A stretch of 7,914 nucleotides of DNA from Bacillota bacterium (lineage in GTDB: Bacteria > Bacillota > Clostridia > DSM-8532), in NCBI GenBank assembly GCA_023446675.1, contig JAEXPO010000603.1, positions 1 through 7,914 of the forward strand. The letters are read 5' to 3'. This document shows, piece by piece, positions 1 to 7,051 of this stretch (position 1 is the stretch's first letter; every line of letters begins with the position of its first letter). The notes under the pieces are model-generated. The model did no database searches and was not told where the DNA came from. It saw only the letters and a list, made by a program, of their open reading frames with translations. The translations under genes and the position numbers were made by a program.

Positions 1-839
1 CCCCTTCCGCTCCTTCGCACATTCGTGTAACCGACAGCCGGGGTGTTGAGGTGGTGCTTGAAAAAGCGCCGCAGAATGTGATATCCTTGCTGCCATCGGA
101 TACGGAAATCCTGTATGCTTTGGGCGCAGGCGATTTGGTGACGGCGGTGAGCGAGTACTGCAATTATCCCGAGGCAACCGCTTCCAAGGAAAAGCTGGCC
201 ACCGGAGAAAAGCTCAGTGTGGAGGTACTTATTGAAAAAAAGCCCGATGTGGTCTTTTTGGGGGCCATGTCCTCTTCAAACGATCAAATAGCCCAGCTTG
301 AAAGCGCAGGCGTAAAAATAATTGTAACCGAAGCCAACAGCCTTGAGGAGACGTATAAGGTGATTTCCATGATGGGTGCGGCCCTGGGCAGGGAAGAGGC
401 GGCAGAGCAGCTGGTACTTACCATTAAGACCGGTCTGGAGGATATCCGTAAGAGCACCGAAGGAAAAGAGGCCAAAACCGTGTTTATTGAAGTCTCTCCC
501 CTTCAGTACGGTCTTTGGACCTGCGGTACCGGTACCTTTATTCAGGAGCTTTTAGACTATGTGGGGGCCAAGAATATTTTTGAAGATTTAAGCGGCTGGG
601 CTTCAGTGTCCGAAGAGCAGGTTATAAGCGCCAATCCGGACTTTATTATCACCACGGCAAGCCCGCTGACGGGTATTGAGGATCCCATCGGAGATATAAC
701 GGGACGTACAGGCTGGGATGTCCTGACGGCTGTTAAGGAGAATCAGGTATATATGCTTGACGGGGACATGCTTTCAAGGCCAGGCCCCCGCCTTCTGGAC
801 GCAGCCGGGGAGCTGCAGAAATTTCTCTACGGGGAATAA
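1..839 (+). CDS. Class III ABC solute-binding lipoprotein (BtuF/FhuD-like), 5' end missing
   Basis: This is the extracytoplasmic binding protein of an iron-siderophore, haem or cobamide importer. The reading frame (first full codon at base 3) is open to the left edge. The GTG at 51 is therefore not the true start: codons upstream of it encode IRVTDSRGVEV, the usual first strand of the mature domain, preceded by a Pro/Ser-rich stretch that fits a lipoprotein linker. The signal peptide and lipobox cysteine must lie outside the window. Family hallmarks are VISLLPSDTEILYALGAGD at about bases 78-134, whose glutamate is the N-lobe residue that docks on the permease, and GTGTFIQELLDYVGAKN, holding a candidate C-lobe docking glutamate. 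A helix-rich linker lies between the lobes. The permease gene starts 25 bases downstream. Family assignment is firm; the ligand cannot be read from sequence, and no cobalamin riboswitch or Fur box can be assessed because the gene start is absent. Confidence 0.93.
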   Translation, partial: PSAPSHIRVTDSRGVEVVLEKAPQNVISLLPSDTEILYALGAGDLVTAVSEYCNYPEATASKEKLATGEKLSVEVLIEKKPDVVFLGAMSSSNDQIAQLESAGVKIIVTEANSLEETYKVISMMGAALGREEAAEQLVLTIKTGLEDIRKSTEGKEAKTVFIEVSPLQYGLWTCGTGTFIQELLDYVGAKNIFEDLSGWASVSEEQVISANPDFIITTASPLTGIEDPIGDITGRTGWDVLTAVKENQVYMLDGDMLSRPGPRLLDAAGELQKFLYGE

Positions 840-864
840 GCTGCGGGAAAGGAACTAAAAAACC

Positions 865-1923
865 ATGACGGAAAAGAGGGGTCGTATAAAAACCGGGGAC
901 CGGGAAAAGGATCTGTTCCTTTTCTCCGGCTCTGTGCTGCTGCTTTTTGCAGTGCTGCTGCTTTCCGTTTCAGCAGGAAGTGCCTCTGTTTCCCCCTGGG
1001 ATACGGCCCGTATCTTTATAAACCGGCTTTTTAACACCGGAGAGCTCTCAGGCATCCCGGATACCAGTTTGGTCATTATATTAAAGGTAAGGCTTCCCAG
1101 GGTGGTGCTGGCAGGTTTGGTAGGGTCTTCGCTGGCTCTGGCCGGAGGCGCCATGCAGGGGCTTTTAAAGAATCCTCTGGCTGATGGCTCCACCCTTGGC
1201 ATAACCTCCGGCGGGGCCCTGGGCGCTGTTTTATCCCTGGTTATTGGCCTGCGCCCGTTTTTCCTGCCCGAGCTGGGGCCTGTTCTTTTAAGCATTCTCT
1301 TTTCCTTCATGTCCCTGCTTCTTATTCTGGGATTGGCTCGCCGCCTGGACAAGGGGCTGTCCACCAACACCATTATTCTGACAGGGGTCATTTTTTCCAT
1401 GTTCGCCGGAAGTATAACCAGCTTCCTTATCGCCTTTTCCGGCGAGGATTTAAAGCAGGTGGTCTTTTGGACCATGGGCTCCTTATCGGGAAGGGGCTGG
1501 AATCATGCAGTCCTCCTTTTGCCCTTTTGGGCCTTTGGCAGCGTAATTATTCTTCTTTTTTCCCGGGAGCTCAACGCCTTTTCCATGGGGGAGGAGCAAG
1601 CGCGGTACATCGGCGTTAACACCGCCAAAGTAAAGCTTCTGCTGCTCATTACCGTATCCGTATTAACAGGTGTATCCGTGGCCGTAAGCGGCACCATCGG
1701 CTTTGTGGGCCTTGTGGTGCCCCATGTTTCCCGCATGCTGGGCGGACCGGATCATAAAAGGCTCCTGCCTCTTTCCATGATACTGGGAGCGGTTTTCCTT
1801 ATGGGAGCGGATCTTGTTTCAAGGGTTCTTCTAAGCCCGGTAGAGCTGCCTATAGGCATTGTGACTTCTTTCACAGGCTCCCTGTTTTTCGCCTGGTTAT
1901 TTTACAGGAAAAGGGCAAGGTGA
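865..1923 (+). CDS. FecCD/BtuC-family ABC importer permease
   Basis: This is the integral membrane subunit of the importer, expected as a homodimer with about ten helices per chain. The 352-residue length is normal. A charged N-terminal tail (about residues 1-16) precedes the first helix (about 17-38). Conserved family features are RLPR at 76-79, then a Gly-rich segment containing MQGLLKNPLADGSTLGITSG at about 97-116. Many relatives have Pro after NPLAD where this one has Gly108. GEEQARYIGVN is the likely coupling region facing the ATPase. FVGLVVPHVSRML starts at residue 280, and the C-terminus ends in a short basic tail. The ATG at 865 follows a GGAAAGGA-like ribosome site at about 846-853. 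The ATPase gene starts three bases after the stop, so the two are almost certainly translated together. The longest opposite-strand frame here is a shadow of this gene. Confidence 0.95.
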   Translation: MTEKRGRIKTGDREKDLFLFSGSVLLLFAVLLLSVSAGSASVSPWDTARIFINRLFNTGELSGIPDTSLVIILKVRLPRVVLAGLVGSSLALAGGAMQGLLKNPLADGSTLGITSGGALGAVLSLVIGLRPFFLPELGPVLLSILFSFMSLLLILGLARRLDKGLSTNTIILTGVIFSMFAGSITSFLIAFSGEDLKQVVFWTMGSLSGRGWNHAVLLLPFWAFGSVIILLFSRELNAFSMGEEQARYIGVNTAKVKLLLLITVSVLTGVSVAVSGTIGFVGLVVPHVSRMLGGPDHKRLLPLSMILGAVFLMGADLVSRVLLSPVELPIGIVTSFTGSLFFAWLFYRKRAR

Positions 1924-1926
1924 GAT

Positions 1927-2703
1927 ATGCTTGATATTCATGACTTAACCATTGAGATAGACGGTAAAAAAATAGTGGATTCCGTTTCCTTCAAAGTGGA
2001 GGAAGGGGATCGCTTTATGATAGTGGGTCCCAACGGTTCCGGAAAAACAACCCTTCTTCGGGGCATTATGCAAATGGTACCCTCCATAGGTACGGTAAGG
2101 CTTAACGGCAGGGATGTCCGAAGGCTTTCGCCCCGCCAGCTGGCCCGTGAGGCGGGAGTACTCACCCAGAAGCACAGCCTTGAGTTTGCCCATACGGTTT
2201 ACGAGGTGGTGAGCCTGGGCCGCTATTCCTGCAGCAGCAAGCTCCTGCCGGGTTTATCGGGAGCGGATCGGGGGAAAATAGAAGAGGCGCTGGCTATCAC
2301 CGGCATGGAAGGCTTAAAAAACCGATCCGTACTGAGCCTCTCCGGGGGTGAGCTGCAAAGGGTGTTCCTGGCTCAGCTTTTTGCCCAGGATCCCGGGCTT
2401 CTTATACTGGATGAGCCCGCTAATCATTTGGATCTCCAGTATCAGAAAATGCTGTTTGAAATAATCCGTGACTGGTCCAGAGAAAAGGGCAAAGCGGTGA
2501 TGGCGGTGGTGCATGATTTGAACCTGGCCTTGACCTATGGCACCCGGGCCCTTATGATGAACGAAGGCACAGTGTTCAGTCAGGGCACTTGTGAGGAAGT
2601 CTTAAAAAACGGTAATCTGGAGCAGGTTTACCATATGGACGTAGCCCAATGGATGCGGATGCTTCTCAGCCGCTGGAAGGAAGAGGATTCAGGTCATGAA
2701 TGA
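1927..2703 (+). CDS. ABC importer ATPase (FepC/FhuC/BtuD-like)
   Basis: This cytoplasmic nucleotide-binding subunit powers the FecCD permease encoded just upstream. All catalytic motifs are intact in its 258 residues: Walker A GPNGSGKTT at 34-42, Q-loop Gln81, signature LSGGE at 138-142, Walker B LLILDE at 158-163 with catalytic Glu163, D-loop NHLD at 166-169, and H-loop His196 in VVHDLN. The start ATG lies three bases after the permease stop, and the permease stop sits in the AAGGTGAG stretch that serves as ribosome site. The gene end overlaps the next start by eight bases. Length and motif order match ferric-siderophore and cobalamin import ATPases; substrate specificity cannot be assigned from this subunit. 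Confidence 0.96.
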   Translation: MLDIHDLTIEIDGKKIVDSVSFKVEEGDRFMIVGPNGSGKTTLLRGIMQMVPSIGTVRLNGRDVRRLSPRQLAREAGVLTQKHSLEFAHTVYEVVSLGRYSCSSKLLPGLSGADRGKIEEALAITGMEGLKNRSVLSLSGGELQRVFLAQLFAQDPGLLILDEPANHLDLQYQKMLFEIIRDWSREKGKAVMAVVHDLNLALTYGTRALMMNEGTVFSQGTCEEVLKNGNLEQVYHMDVAQWMRMLLSRWKEEDSGHE

Positions 2704-3310
2704 GCATTATTACACGGAAAAACCCACCTCCCCCATCAAGGAAATTCACTTTGAGGAGGAGATCCGGGGGGTACGGCTTAAATTTACCTCCGTCAGCGGT
2801 GTGTTTGCCCACGGAAGCAAGGTAGACAAGGCCTCCCAGCTTCTTATTAAAACATTTCGCCCTTCCTTCGACAAGGATTCGGGAAAAAGGAATGTTTTGG
2901 ATATGGGTTGCGGCTATGGCCCTATAAGCTTATTTCTGGCCGCCCTATATCCGGGACTTGCCGTATACGGTGCCGACATCAATGAGAGGGCGGTGGCCTA
3001 CGCGCGGCAAAACGCGAGGGCCAACAGTCTCTATGGGGATTTTATCTCCAGTGATCTATACACGGGGCTAAGTGAAAGGAAGTATGGAGATATTGTATCC
3101 AATCCGCCTCTGGCTGCGGGGAAAGCCCTTAATGAGAGGCTTATTAAGGAGGCTTTTGACCATTTATGGGATGGCGGCGCTCTCTGGCTTGTGGCCTTTC
3201 ACAATAAGGGAGGAGAAACCCTTAAAAAGATGATGGAGCGGGTTTTTGGAAATGCTCAGGATGAAGAGAAAAAGGGCGGTATACGGGTATACCGGTCTTT
3301 AAAAGCATAG
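2696..3310 (+). CDS. Class I SAM-dependent methyltransferase, RsmC/YbxB-like
   Basis: This is a small methyltransferase of the MTS domain type, related to the C-terminal half of RsmC/RlmG (rRNA guanine-N2 methylation) and to Firmicutes YbxB. In its 204 residues the SAM-binding motif I VLDMGCGYG is at 67-75. The acidic residue after strand beta-2 is Asp94 in GADIN, and the catalytic-type NPP motif is at 136-138. The N-terminal part, with Y-Y at 5-6, a G-V-F segment at 35-37 and the D-K-A-S at 44-47, is also typical of this group. A GGAAGGAAGAGG ribosome site lies inside the end of the ATPase gene, and the eight-base overlap suggests translational coupling. The family usually acts on 16S or 23S rRNA. 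The link to an importer may be simple co-transcription, and the true substrate is unproven. YbxB is familiar between rplL and rpoB in Bacillus, so this position is unusual. Confidence 0.9.
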   Translation: MNEHYYTEKPTSPIKEIHFEEEIRGVRLKFTSVSGVFAHGSKVDKASQLLIKTFRPSFDKDSGKRNVLDMGCGYGPISLFLAALYPGLAVYGADINERAVAYARQNARANSLYGDFISSDLYTGLSERKYGDIVSNPPLAAGKALNERLIKEAFDHLWDGGALWLVAFHNKGGETLKKMMERVFGNAQDEEKKGGIRVYRSLKA

Positions 3311-3348
3311 GTTAAAAGGACAGAGCTTTCGCCTGGGGCGTTAAAACG

Positions 3349-3394
3349 GGTGCATTCCGCACCGCAGGCACAGCTCCAGCGGTGCGGAATGACC
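3349..3394. terminator. Long inverted repeat between convergent genes, probable bidirectional terminator
   Basis: Bases 3353-3365 (CATTCCGCACCGC) and 3379-3391 (GCGGTGCGGAATG) are perfect 13-base complements around a 13-base loop. Three further pairs (GGT 3349-3351 with ACC 3392-3394) form across a single bulged G at 3352. The position, 38 bases after the methyltransferase stop and before the end of the oppositely oriented glycosidase gene, fits a shared terminator. Neither strand has a convincing run of T: the minus strand has only TTTT a few bases beyond the stem. Other readings are an RNA-stabilising 3' hairpin or a copy of a dispersed palindromic repeat. Confidence 0.5.
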
Positions 3395-3429
3395 GTAATA
3401 ATCAGGAAGGCTTCCGATTTAAAAAAGCA

Positions 3430-5961
3430 TTAGCTGAACTTGAGGCTGACGGGGCCAAAAAGCCCCGAAGGCCTTTTTGATTTGCTCAGACGGTTGGCTA
3501 TGCTGTTGGTAACCTCCACGGCCAGCAGGTTTTGTCCCTCCTTCAGAAGGTGAGTAACCTCCCATTCATAGGGGGCCCACAGGCAAGGAGCCAGATCAGT
3601 GCCGTTTACATTTATCCGGGCCATTTCACACACTCTTCCCAGAGAAAGCAAAACTTCTGTAAAGTGCAAAGGCCCATCCAGCTGAAAGGTTGTTTCATAG
3701 GTAAGAGTTCCTGAATAATTATCCATATTTTCCCATGATGTCCAGCAGGTGAGAGCCTGCTTTAAAGCTAAGGCTTTGGGGGCAGAGGAGGGCAGTCCTC
3801 GTAGAGTCCATGGCCCTTGAAGCACGGTTTCTTGGGGTGCAGGGGCTTTGTCCATAAGGGGATCAACAGGTTCCAGAAGCGGCGCCTCACTCCTTTTTCG
3901 TGGATCCAGCATCACAATGGCGCTTTCACGCCGTTTAAGCCCAATGGCAAAGGCCTGTGTCCTAAGCTGGGAAGAACCGGCCGCAAGAGGCGCGCAGGTG
4001 CCCTCCCAGGCCTTCCAAAGCTCCGCCCTTCCACCCTTGTCCTTCACATGAAGAACGCCGTTGATCTCCTGTTCTCCCTCATTGGTCAAAAGATAGTAGG
4101 GCATATCCCCTTTAAAACCACAGCTTATGCGAAGATCCCTATGAGAGGGCAGAAAGAGAGGCTCTTCTGTGAGGCTGACCCGGAGTGTCTCAATGAGCTC
4201 ACACTGTTGAGCCTCTTCCCTTTCGCTTTCAATGGGAAATATTAAAACGCTTCCCCCGCCTTGGGTAAAGGCCTCAAGCTTAGAATCGGGCTCGGAGGGA
4301 AGAAGGTCGGGCTCCTCCACCAAAAGGAGGGAATAGGACTGATTGGCTATAAGTAGCTTTCCCCCCTCTACCCGGCAGGCTTCTGAGAAAAGGAGATCCC
4401 GTTCAAGGTAGTTAAATTCAATTTGGTTTTCAAAAAGGGGCTTAACAATCCGCCAGGGCAGGTGATCCTCACTGCACAGAACAGCCAGGGAAGCCCTGTT
4501 GACACTGCCTGTCAAAAGCCAGCACAGCCGTTTAACATAGGTGGCTATTGAGGCATAATCCTTCCACCATAAATTGTTGAGGCCCACATCAGGAGGCCGT
4601 TCTCCCTGGCGGTGCTCCCCTTCCAGAGAGTAATAAAAGGCATGAGGAAACAGAAGATTGGTTCCTCTTACAAAGAGCCAGTCCATATACCATTTCATGT
4701 CGTCGGCGGAAAAGGCCCAGTGATCGCCTTGGGGGCCGCAGCAGCCAAAGCATTCATTGGCGTTTTTTAGCCTCCCGGCATGCCTCGCCGCGTCGGAAGC
4801 ACATTTAGCCATGGTACTGTGAGGTCCTGTAAGGCCTTTTCCCTCCTCGGGGGCCACCCAACGCCACACAATATCCTGACCCGGTATATGGAAATACTTA
4901 AGAAAGCCCATGTCGTCACTTTTTTCAGGATGCCCTGTAAGCGCAATGCCGTGCTCCCCGCACCATCTGGAAAGGGGTTGGTAATAGGTTCTGGAAAGTG
5001 TCTGATTAATGCCGTGATGAAAGCTTTCCCGTATTTTTCCGGTATCGGGCCCGCCGTCCAGAAAAAGTGAGGGAAGATCCGTTTCATTAAAGCCCTGCTC
5101 TGTAAAACAGTTCATATAGTCCCAGGTCCAGGGAAGCATCCCCTTATTATGCCTCCGGCCCAAAATGCAGGGCTCATCGGTAAACATGGCTATAACCGTT
5201 GTGCCAAAATATGCCTTCAACTCATCATAATACCGATCATGGGTCAGCCGGATGAATTTTTCCATGGCGTCAGGATTAAGAAGATCCGCGCTGGGAGGCG
5301 CTCCCGGCTCGCCGTCATCCTCGCCGAAATGGACGCCGCGAATGGTGCCCCCGGAAGGGCTCTCCACAAAAACCAGAACCGTCCAGCCCTCAGAGGTTTG
5401 AGCCAAAGGTGGATCTGTTTGTTGAAAATGGTTCTCAGGAGGCGAAAAGATCATTTTGTCCCTTGCGAAAACGCCTTTTGTCACGCTTTCTTTTATGTAG
5501 GAGCCGGATCCGGTCTTTTTTACTGCCAGCACCGAAACCGGTTTTTGTGAGGGCTCAAGCTTCAGAGGGAGCTCCGTGAGTCCCTCCTGCCAGGGCATTT
5601 CAAGCATTAAAAGCCCTCTGGAGGCATACTCGGGATTTCCCTGAACTACCTGGCCGTGAGCCGAGCCGGAGGGATACATGCCTTCATCGTACAGCACGAC
5701 TTTCATGCCAAGGGTAGCCGCTTCCTCCACTGCAAAGCGAACAAAGGAAAAGTACTCAGCTGATAAATAGGGAATGTCTCTGGATAATCCCATACGAGGA
5801 TGAATAACAAAGCCTGCCACACCCTTGTCCTTAAAATCATGAATCTGCCGTTTAAGCTCATCCGTGGTAAGATCCCCATTCCAAAACCAAAAGGGTATAG
5901 GGGTAAAATCATCGGCGGGCGATAAAAACGCTTGTCTTAAGCTTTCCAAACTATCGGACAT
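3430..5961 (-). CDS. Glycoside hydrolase, GH106/alpha-L-rhamnosidase-like
   Basis: This is a predicted carbohydrate-active enzyme of 843 residues. The N-terminal barrel-like region has PFWFWNG at 23-29, HPRMGL at 54-59, LYDEGMYPSG at 90-99, FTDEP at 260-264 and GHPEK at 343-347. NANE (400-403) has Glu403 as a plausible catalytic or ligand-binding acid. FPHAFYYS follows at 438-445. Residues of about 488-575 look like the flavodoxin/glutaminase-like domain found after the barrel in related enzymes. The last 125 residues form a GH2-type sugar-binding jelly roll (YSGTLTYETTF 749-759; RINVNG 782-787; VEVTNSIANRL 815-825). No signal peptide is present, so the enzyme should act in the cytoplasm on imported oligosaccharides or glycosides. 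The start ATG is set by AAAGGAG at 5976-5970 with good spacing. No sugar transporter or regulator gene is adjacent. The family is recognised from motifs; the substrate (rhamnoside or another) is inference. Confidence 0.85.
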   Translation of the reverse strand: MSDSLESLRQAFLSPADDFTPIPFWFWNGDLTTDELKRQIHDFKDKGVAGFVIHPRMGLSRDIPYLSAEYFSFVRFAVEEAATLGMKVVLYDEGMYPSGSAHGQVVQGNPEYASRGLLMLEMPWQEGLTELPLKLEPSQKPVSVLAVKKTGSGSYIKESVTKGVFARDKMIFSPPENHFQQTDPPLAQTSEGWTVLVFVESPSGGTIRGVHFGEDDGEPGAPPSADLLNPDAMEKFIRLTHDRYYDELKAYFGTTVIAMFTDEPCILGRRHNKGMLPWTWDYMNCFTEQGFNETDLPSLFLDGGPDTGKIRESFHHGINQTLSRTYYQPLSRWCGEHGIALTGHPEKSDDMGFLKYFHIPGQDIVWRWVAPEEGKGLTGPHSTMAKCASDAARHAGRLKNANECFGCCGPQGDHWAFSADDMKWYMDWLFVRGTNLLFPHAFYYSLEGEHRQGERPPDVGLNNLWWKDYASIATYVKRLCWLLTGSVNRASLAVLCSEDHLPWRIVKPLFENQIEFNYLERDLLFSEACRVEGGKLLIANQSYSLLLVEEPDLLPSEPDSKLEAFTQGGGSVLIFPIESEREEAQQCELIETLRVSLTEEPLFLPSHRDLRISCGFKGDMPYYLLTNEGEQEINGVLHVKDKGGRAELWKAWEGTCAPLAAGSSQLRTQAFAIGLKRRESAIVMLDPRKRSEAPLLEPVDPLMDKAPAPQETVLQGPWTLRGLPSSAPKALALKQALTCWTSWENMDNYSGTLTYETTFQLDGPLHFTEVLLSLGRVCEMARINVNGTDLAPCLWAPYEWEVTHLLKEGQNLLAVEVTNSIANRLSKSKRPSGLFGPVSLKFS

Positions 5962-6000
5962 AGATAGAGCTCCTTTCGTTTATAAATCGACGCTCTTATG

Positions 6001-6013
6001 CTTATTCAATAAG
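6001..6013. promoter_or_regulatory. Small palindrome, possible operator upstream of the glycosidase gene
   Basis: CTTATT-C-AATAAG is a perfect six-base inverted repeat around one base, about 40 bases upstream of the glycosidase start. Its size and place fit a repressor or activator half-site pair, but arms of six AT-rich bases are common by chance and no regulator gene is visible. Confidence 0.25.
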
Positions 6014-6090
6014 GCGGCTGCCTCTATTTTAGCGCCCCTTTAAAGCTGTGTATTTAAGGAATCTGACGATGGGCTTGTGTTATTTAACTC

Positions 6091-6120
6091 TTTTCGGCAT
6101 TCTTCGCCGATTTTCGCCGG
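6091..6120. repeat. Three tandem 10-base repeats upstream of the str promoter
   Basis: The units TTTTCGGCAT, TCTTCGCCGA and TTTTCGCCGG lie end to end, with consensus TTYTCGSCRN. The ten-base period would place each TTCGCC core on nearly the same face of the helix. The block lies 31 bases upstream of the -35 box, at about -96 to -67 relative to the predicted transcription start. A protein-binding array is possible; no known motif was recognised. Confidence 0.4.
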
Positions 6121-6150
6121 TTATGGACAAAACAGGTATTTATTTATGTC

Positions 6151-6180
6151 TTGACAACCTTAAAATGTCAGTGATAAAAT
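6151..6180 (+). promoter_or_regulatory. Sigma-A-type promoter of the str operon
   Basis: A consensus -35 TTGACA (6151-6156) and a -10 TAAAAT (6175-6180) are separated by 18 bases. AT-rich sequence lies on both sides, and a TG two bases before the -10 gives partial extended -10 character. Transcription would start near 6187, leaving a leader of roughly 80 bases before the L7Ae-family gene. This is the only strong plus-strand promoter in the gap, and it explains how the ribosomal genes are expressed without rpoBC upstream. TGACA and TGTCA (6152-6156 and 6166-6170) also form an inverted repeat over the -35 and spacer. Confidence 0.8.
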
Positions 6181-6257
6181 TATTTAGCGTGCGAATTGAG
6201 TGTTTGCATGCTTTTATCTTGTTCCGAAAACGGACATCAAATTCACCCGTTCCTTAT

Positions 6258-6262
6258 GGAGG
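6258..6262 (+). promoter_or_regulatory. Ribosome binding site that fixes the L7Ae-family start
   Basis: GGAGG sits seven bases before the GTG at 6270. It decides that start over the upstream in-frame ATG at 6048, which lacks such a site and would give an N-terminal extension foreign to the family. Confidence 0.85.
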
Positions 6263-6269
6263 CTTTAAC

Positions 6270-6515
6270 GTGCTGGATTTGCTGAAAAGAAAAAACAAGG
6301 TGGTCGGTATTAAGCAGACCAAGAAAGCCCTTGAGCAAGGGCAGCTTGACGCGGTATTCATCGCGTGCGATGCTGAAAGCCGTGTTGTAATGCAGATAAA
6401 ACTGCTTTGTGATCAAAAGGCTGTTCGGGTTTATGATACGGAATCCATGAAGCAGCTTGGAAAAGCAGCCGGTATCGACGTAGGCGCTTCGGTTGTGGGA
6501 ATTGGCAAGCTTTAA
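6270..6515 (+). CDS. ybxF: L7Ae-family RNA-binding protein (YbxF-like)
   Basis: This is a small bacterial L7Ae/L30e-type protein of 81 residues. The Bacillus subtilis homologue YbxF is 82 residues long and is known to bind kink-turn RNA. The start is GTG. Recognisable parts are the early GIKQTKKALEQGQLDAVFIA segment, which carries the RNA-contacting G-x-K-Q-x-x-K-A-L pattern, then a D-A-E-S stretch. The C-terminal ESMKQLGKAAGIDVGASVVGI is the most conserved region of the family. The gene lies directly before rpsL, its classic place in Firmicutes. Usually rpoC precedes it; here a promoter and an unrelated divergent gene do. The gap to rpsL is 59 bases and has a small hairpin (GACGC 6523-6527 with GCGTT 6532-6536). 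It probably acts in the cytoplasm on ribosomal or other structured RNA; its exact role is not established. Confidence 0.92.
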   Translation: MLDLLKRKNKVVGIKQTKKALEQGQLDAVFIACDAESRVVMQIKLLCDQKAVRVYDTESMKQLGKAAGIDVGASVVGIGKL

Positions 6516-6574
6516 TGCTATTGACGCTTAGGCGTTGATATAGAAACTTAATTGTATAGGAGGTGAACGATTAA

Positions 6575-7012
6575 ATGCCGACGTTTAACCAGTTGGTAAG
6601 AAAAAGCAGGGAAAGAGTAACTTACAAGTCCACTGCACCGGCTCTTCAGATGGCAATGAATACCCTCAAGAAGAAGCCCGTAGAAATGAGCAGCCCTCAA
6701 AAAAGAGGTGTTTGCACAGTTGTTAAGACGACCACCCCTAAGAAGCCGAACTCCGCGCTTCGTAAGGTTGCCAGAGTACGTCTTACAAACCAGGTGGAAG
6801 TTACCGCGTACATTCCGGGTATCGGACACAACCTTCAAGAGCACAGCGTTGTTCTTATAAGGGGAGGCCGTGTAAAGGATCTGCCGGGCGTAAGGTACCA
6901 CATTATCCGTGGAACTCTTGATACTGCAGGCGTTAACAACCGCAAGCAAAGCCGTTCCAAGTACGGCGCAAAGCGTGGTAAGGCCGGAGCTGCTCCTGCT
7001 AAGAAGAAGTAA
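6575..7012 (+). CDS. rpsL: 30S ribosomal protein S12
   Basis: S12 lies at the decoding centre of the small subunit. All landmarks are present: [10 protein letters not shown] at the N-terminus, SPQKRGVCT at 40-48, [10 protein letters not shown] at 55-64, [11 protein letters not shown] at 81-91, and [11 protein letters not shown] at 99-109. The 145-residue length includes the Firmicutes-type insertion near residues 25-38 and an Ala/Lys-rich tail after RSKYGAKRG. Lys56 and Lys101, where streptomycin-resistance changes occur in B. subtilis, are wild type, as is Pro104. Asp102 is the residue methylthiolated in some bacteria. The start has a near-perfect AGGAGGTGA site (6558-6566). The gene is followed by an unusually structured 198-base spacer before rpsG. 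Confidence 0.99.
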   Translation: MPTFNQLVRKSRERVTYKSTAPALQMAMNTLKKKPVEMSSPQKRGVCTVVKTTTPKKPNSALRKVARVRLTNQVEVTAYIPGIGHNLQEHSVVLIRGGRVKDLPGVRYHIIRGTLDTAGVNNRKQSRSKYGAKRGKAGAAPAKKK

Positions 7013-7051
7013 GCTTTAACCCTACGCTTAAACACTTGATTTAACAGGAAC

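Larger units (their letters stand above)
5962..6269. other. Divergent intergenic region between glycosidase and str operon
   Basis: This 308-base stretch carries no convincing gene. Reading away from the glycosidase, it holds that gene's ribosome site (5970-5976), a 13-base palindrome (6001-6013), three phased 10-base repeats (6091-6120), the strong str promoter (6151-6180) and a leader of about 70 bases ending in the L7Ae ribosome site (6258-6262). The L7Ae frame runs upstream to an ATG at 6048, but the resulting N-terminal extension resembles nothing in the family and would cross the promoter, so it is treated as noncoding. A confident promoter for the glycosidase was not found. Confidence 0.7.

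Noticed and set aside
51..53. GTG at 51 as the start of the binding-protein gene
   Set aside because: The frame is open to the window edge, and the preceding codons encode the conserved first strand of the mature domain; a start here would also lack any signal peptide.
855..1475. Minus-strand 206-codon frame across the permease gene
   Set aside because: It is antisense to a firmly assigned FecCD permease, has Arg/Ser/Pro-rich low-complexity composition and no domain.
5981..6009. Minus-strand promoter TTGAAT - 17 bases - TTTATA for the glycosidase gene
   Set aside because: The implied transcription start (about 5974) falls inside the Shine-Dalgarno at 5970-5976, so the transcript would lose its ribosome site. 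Kept only as a weak possibility.
6048..6269. N-terminal extension of the L7Ae-family frame from the ATG at 6048
   Set aside because: It would run through the strong promoter at 6151-6180, has no ribosome site, and adds residues unlike any YbxF protein. The GTG at 6270 with GGAGG gives the normal length.
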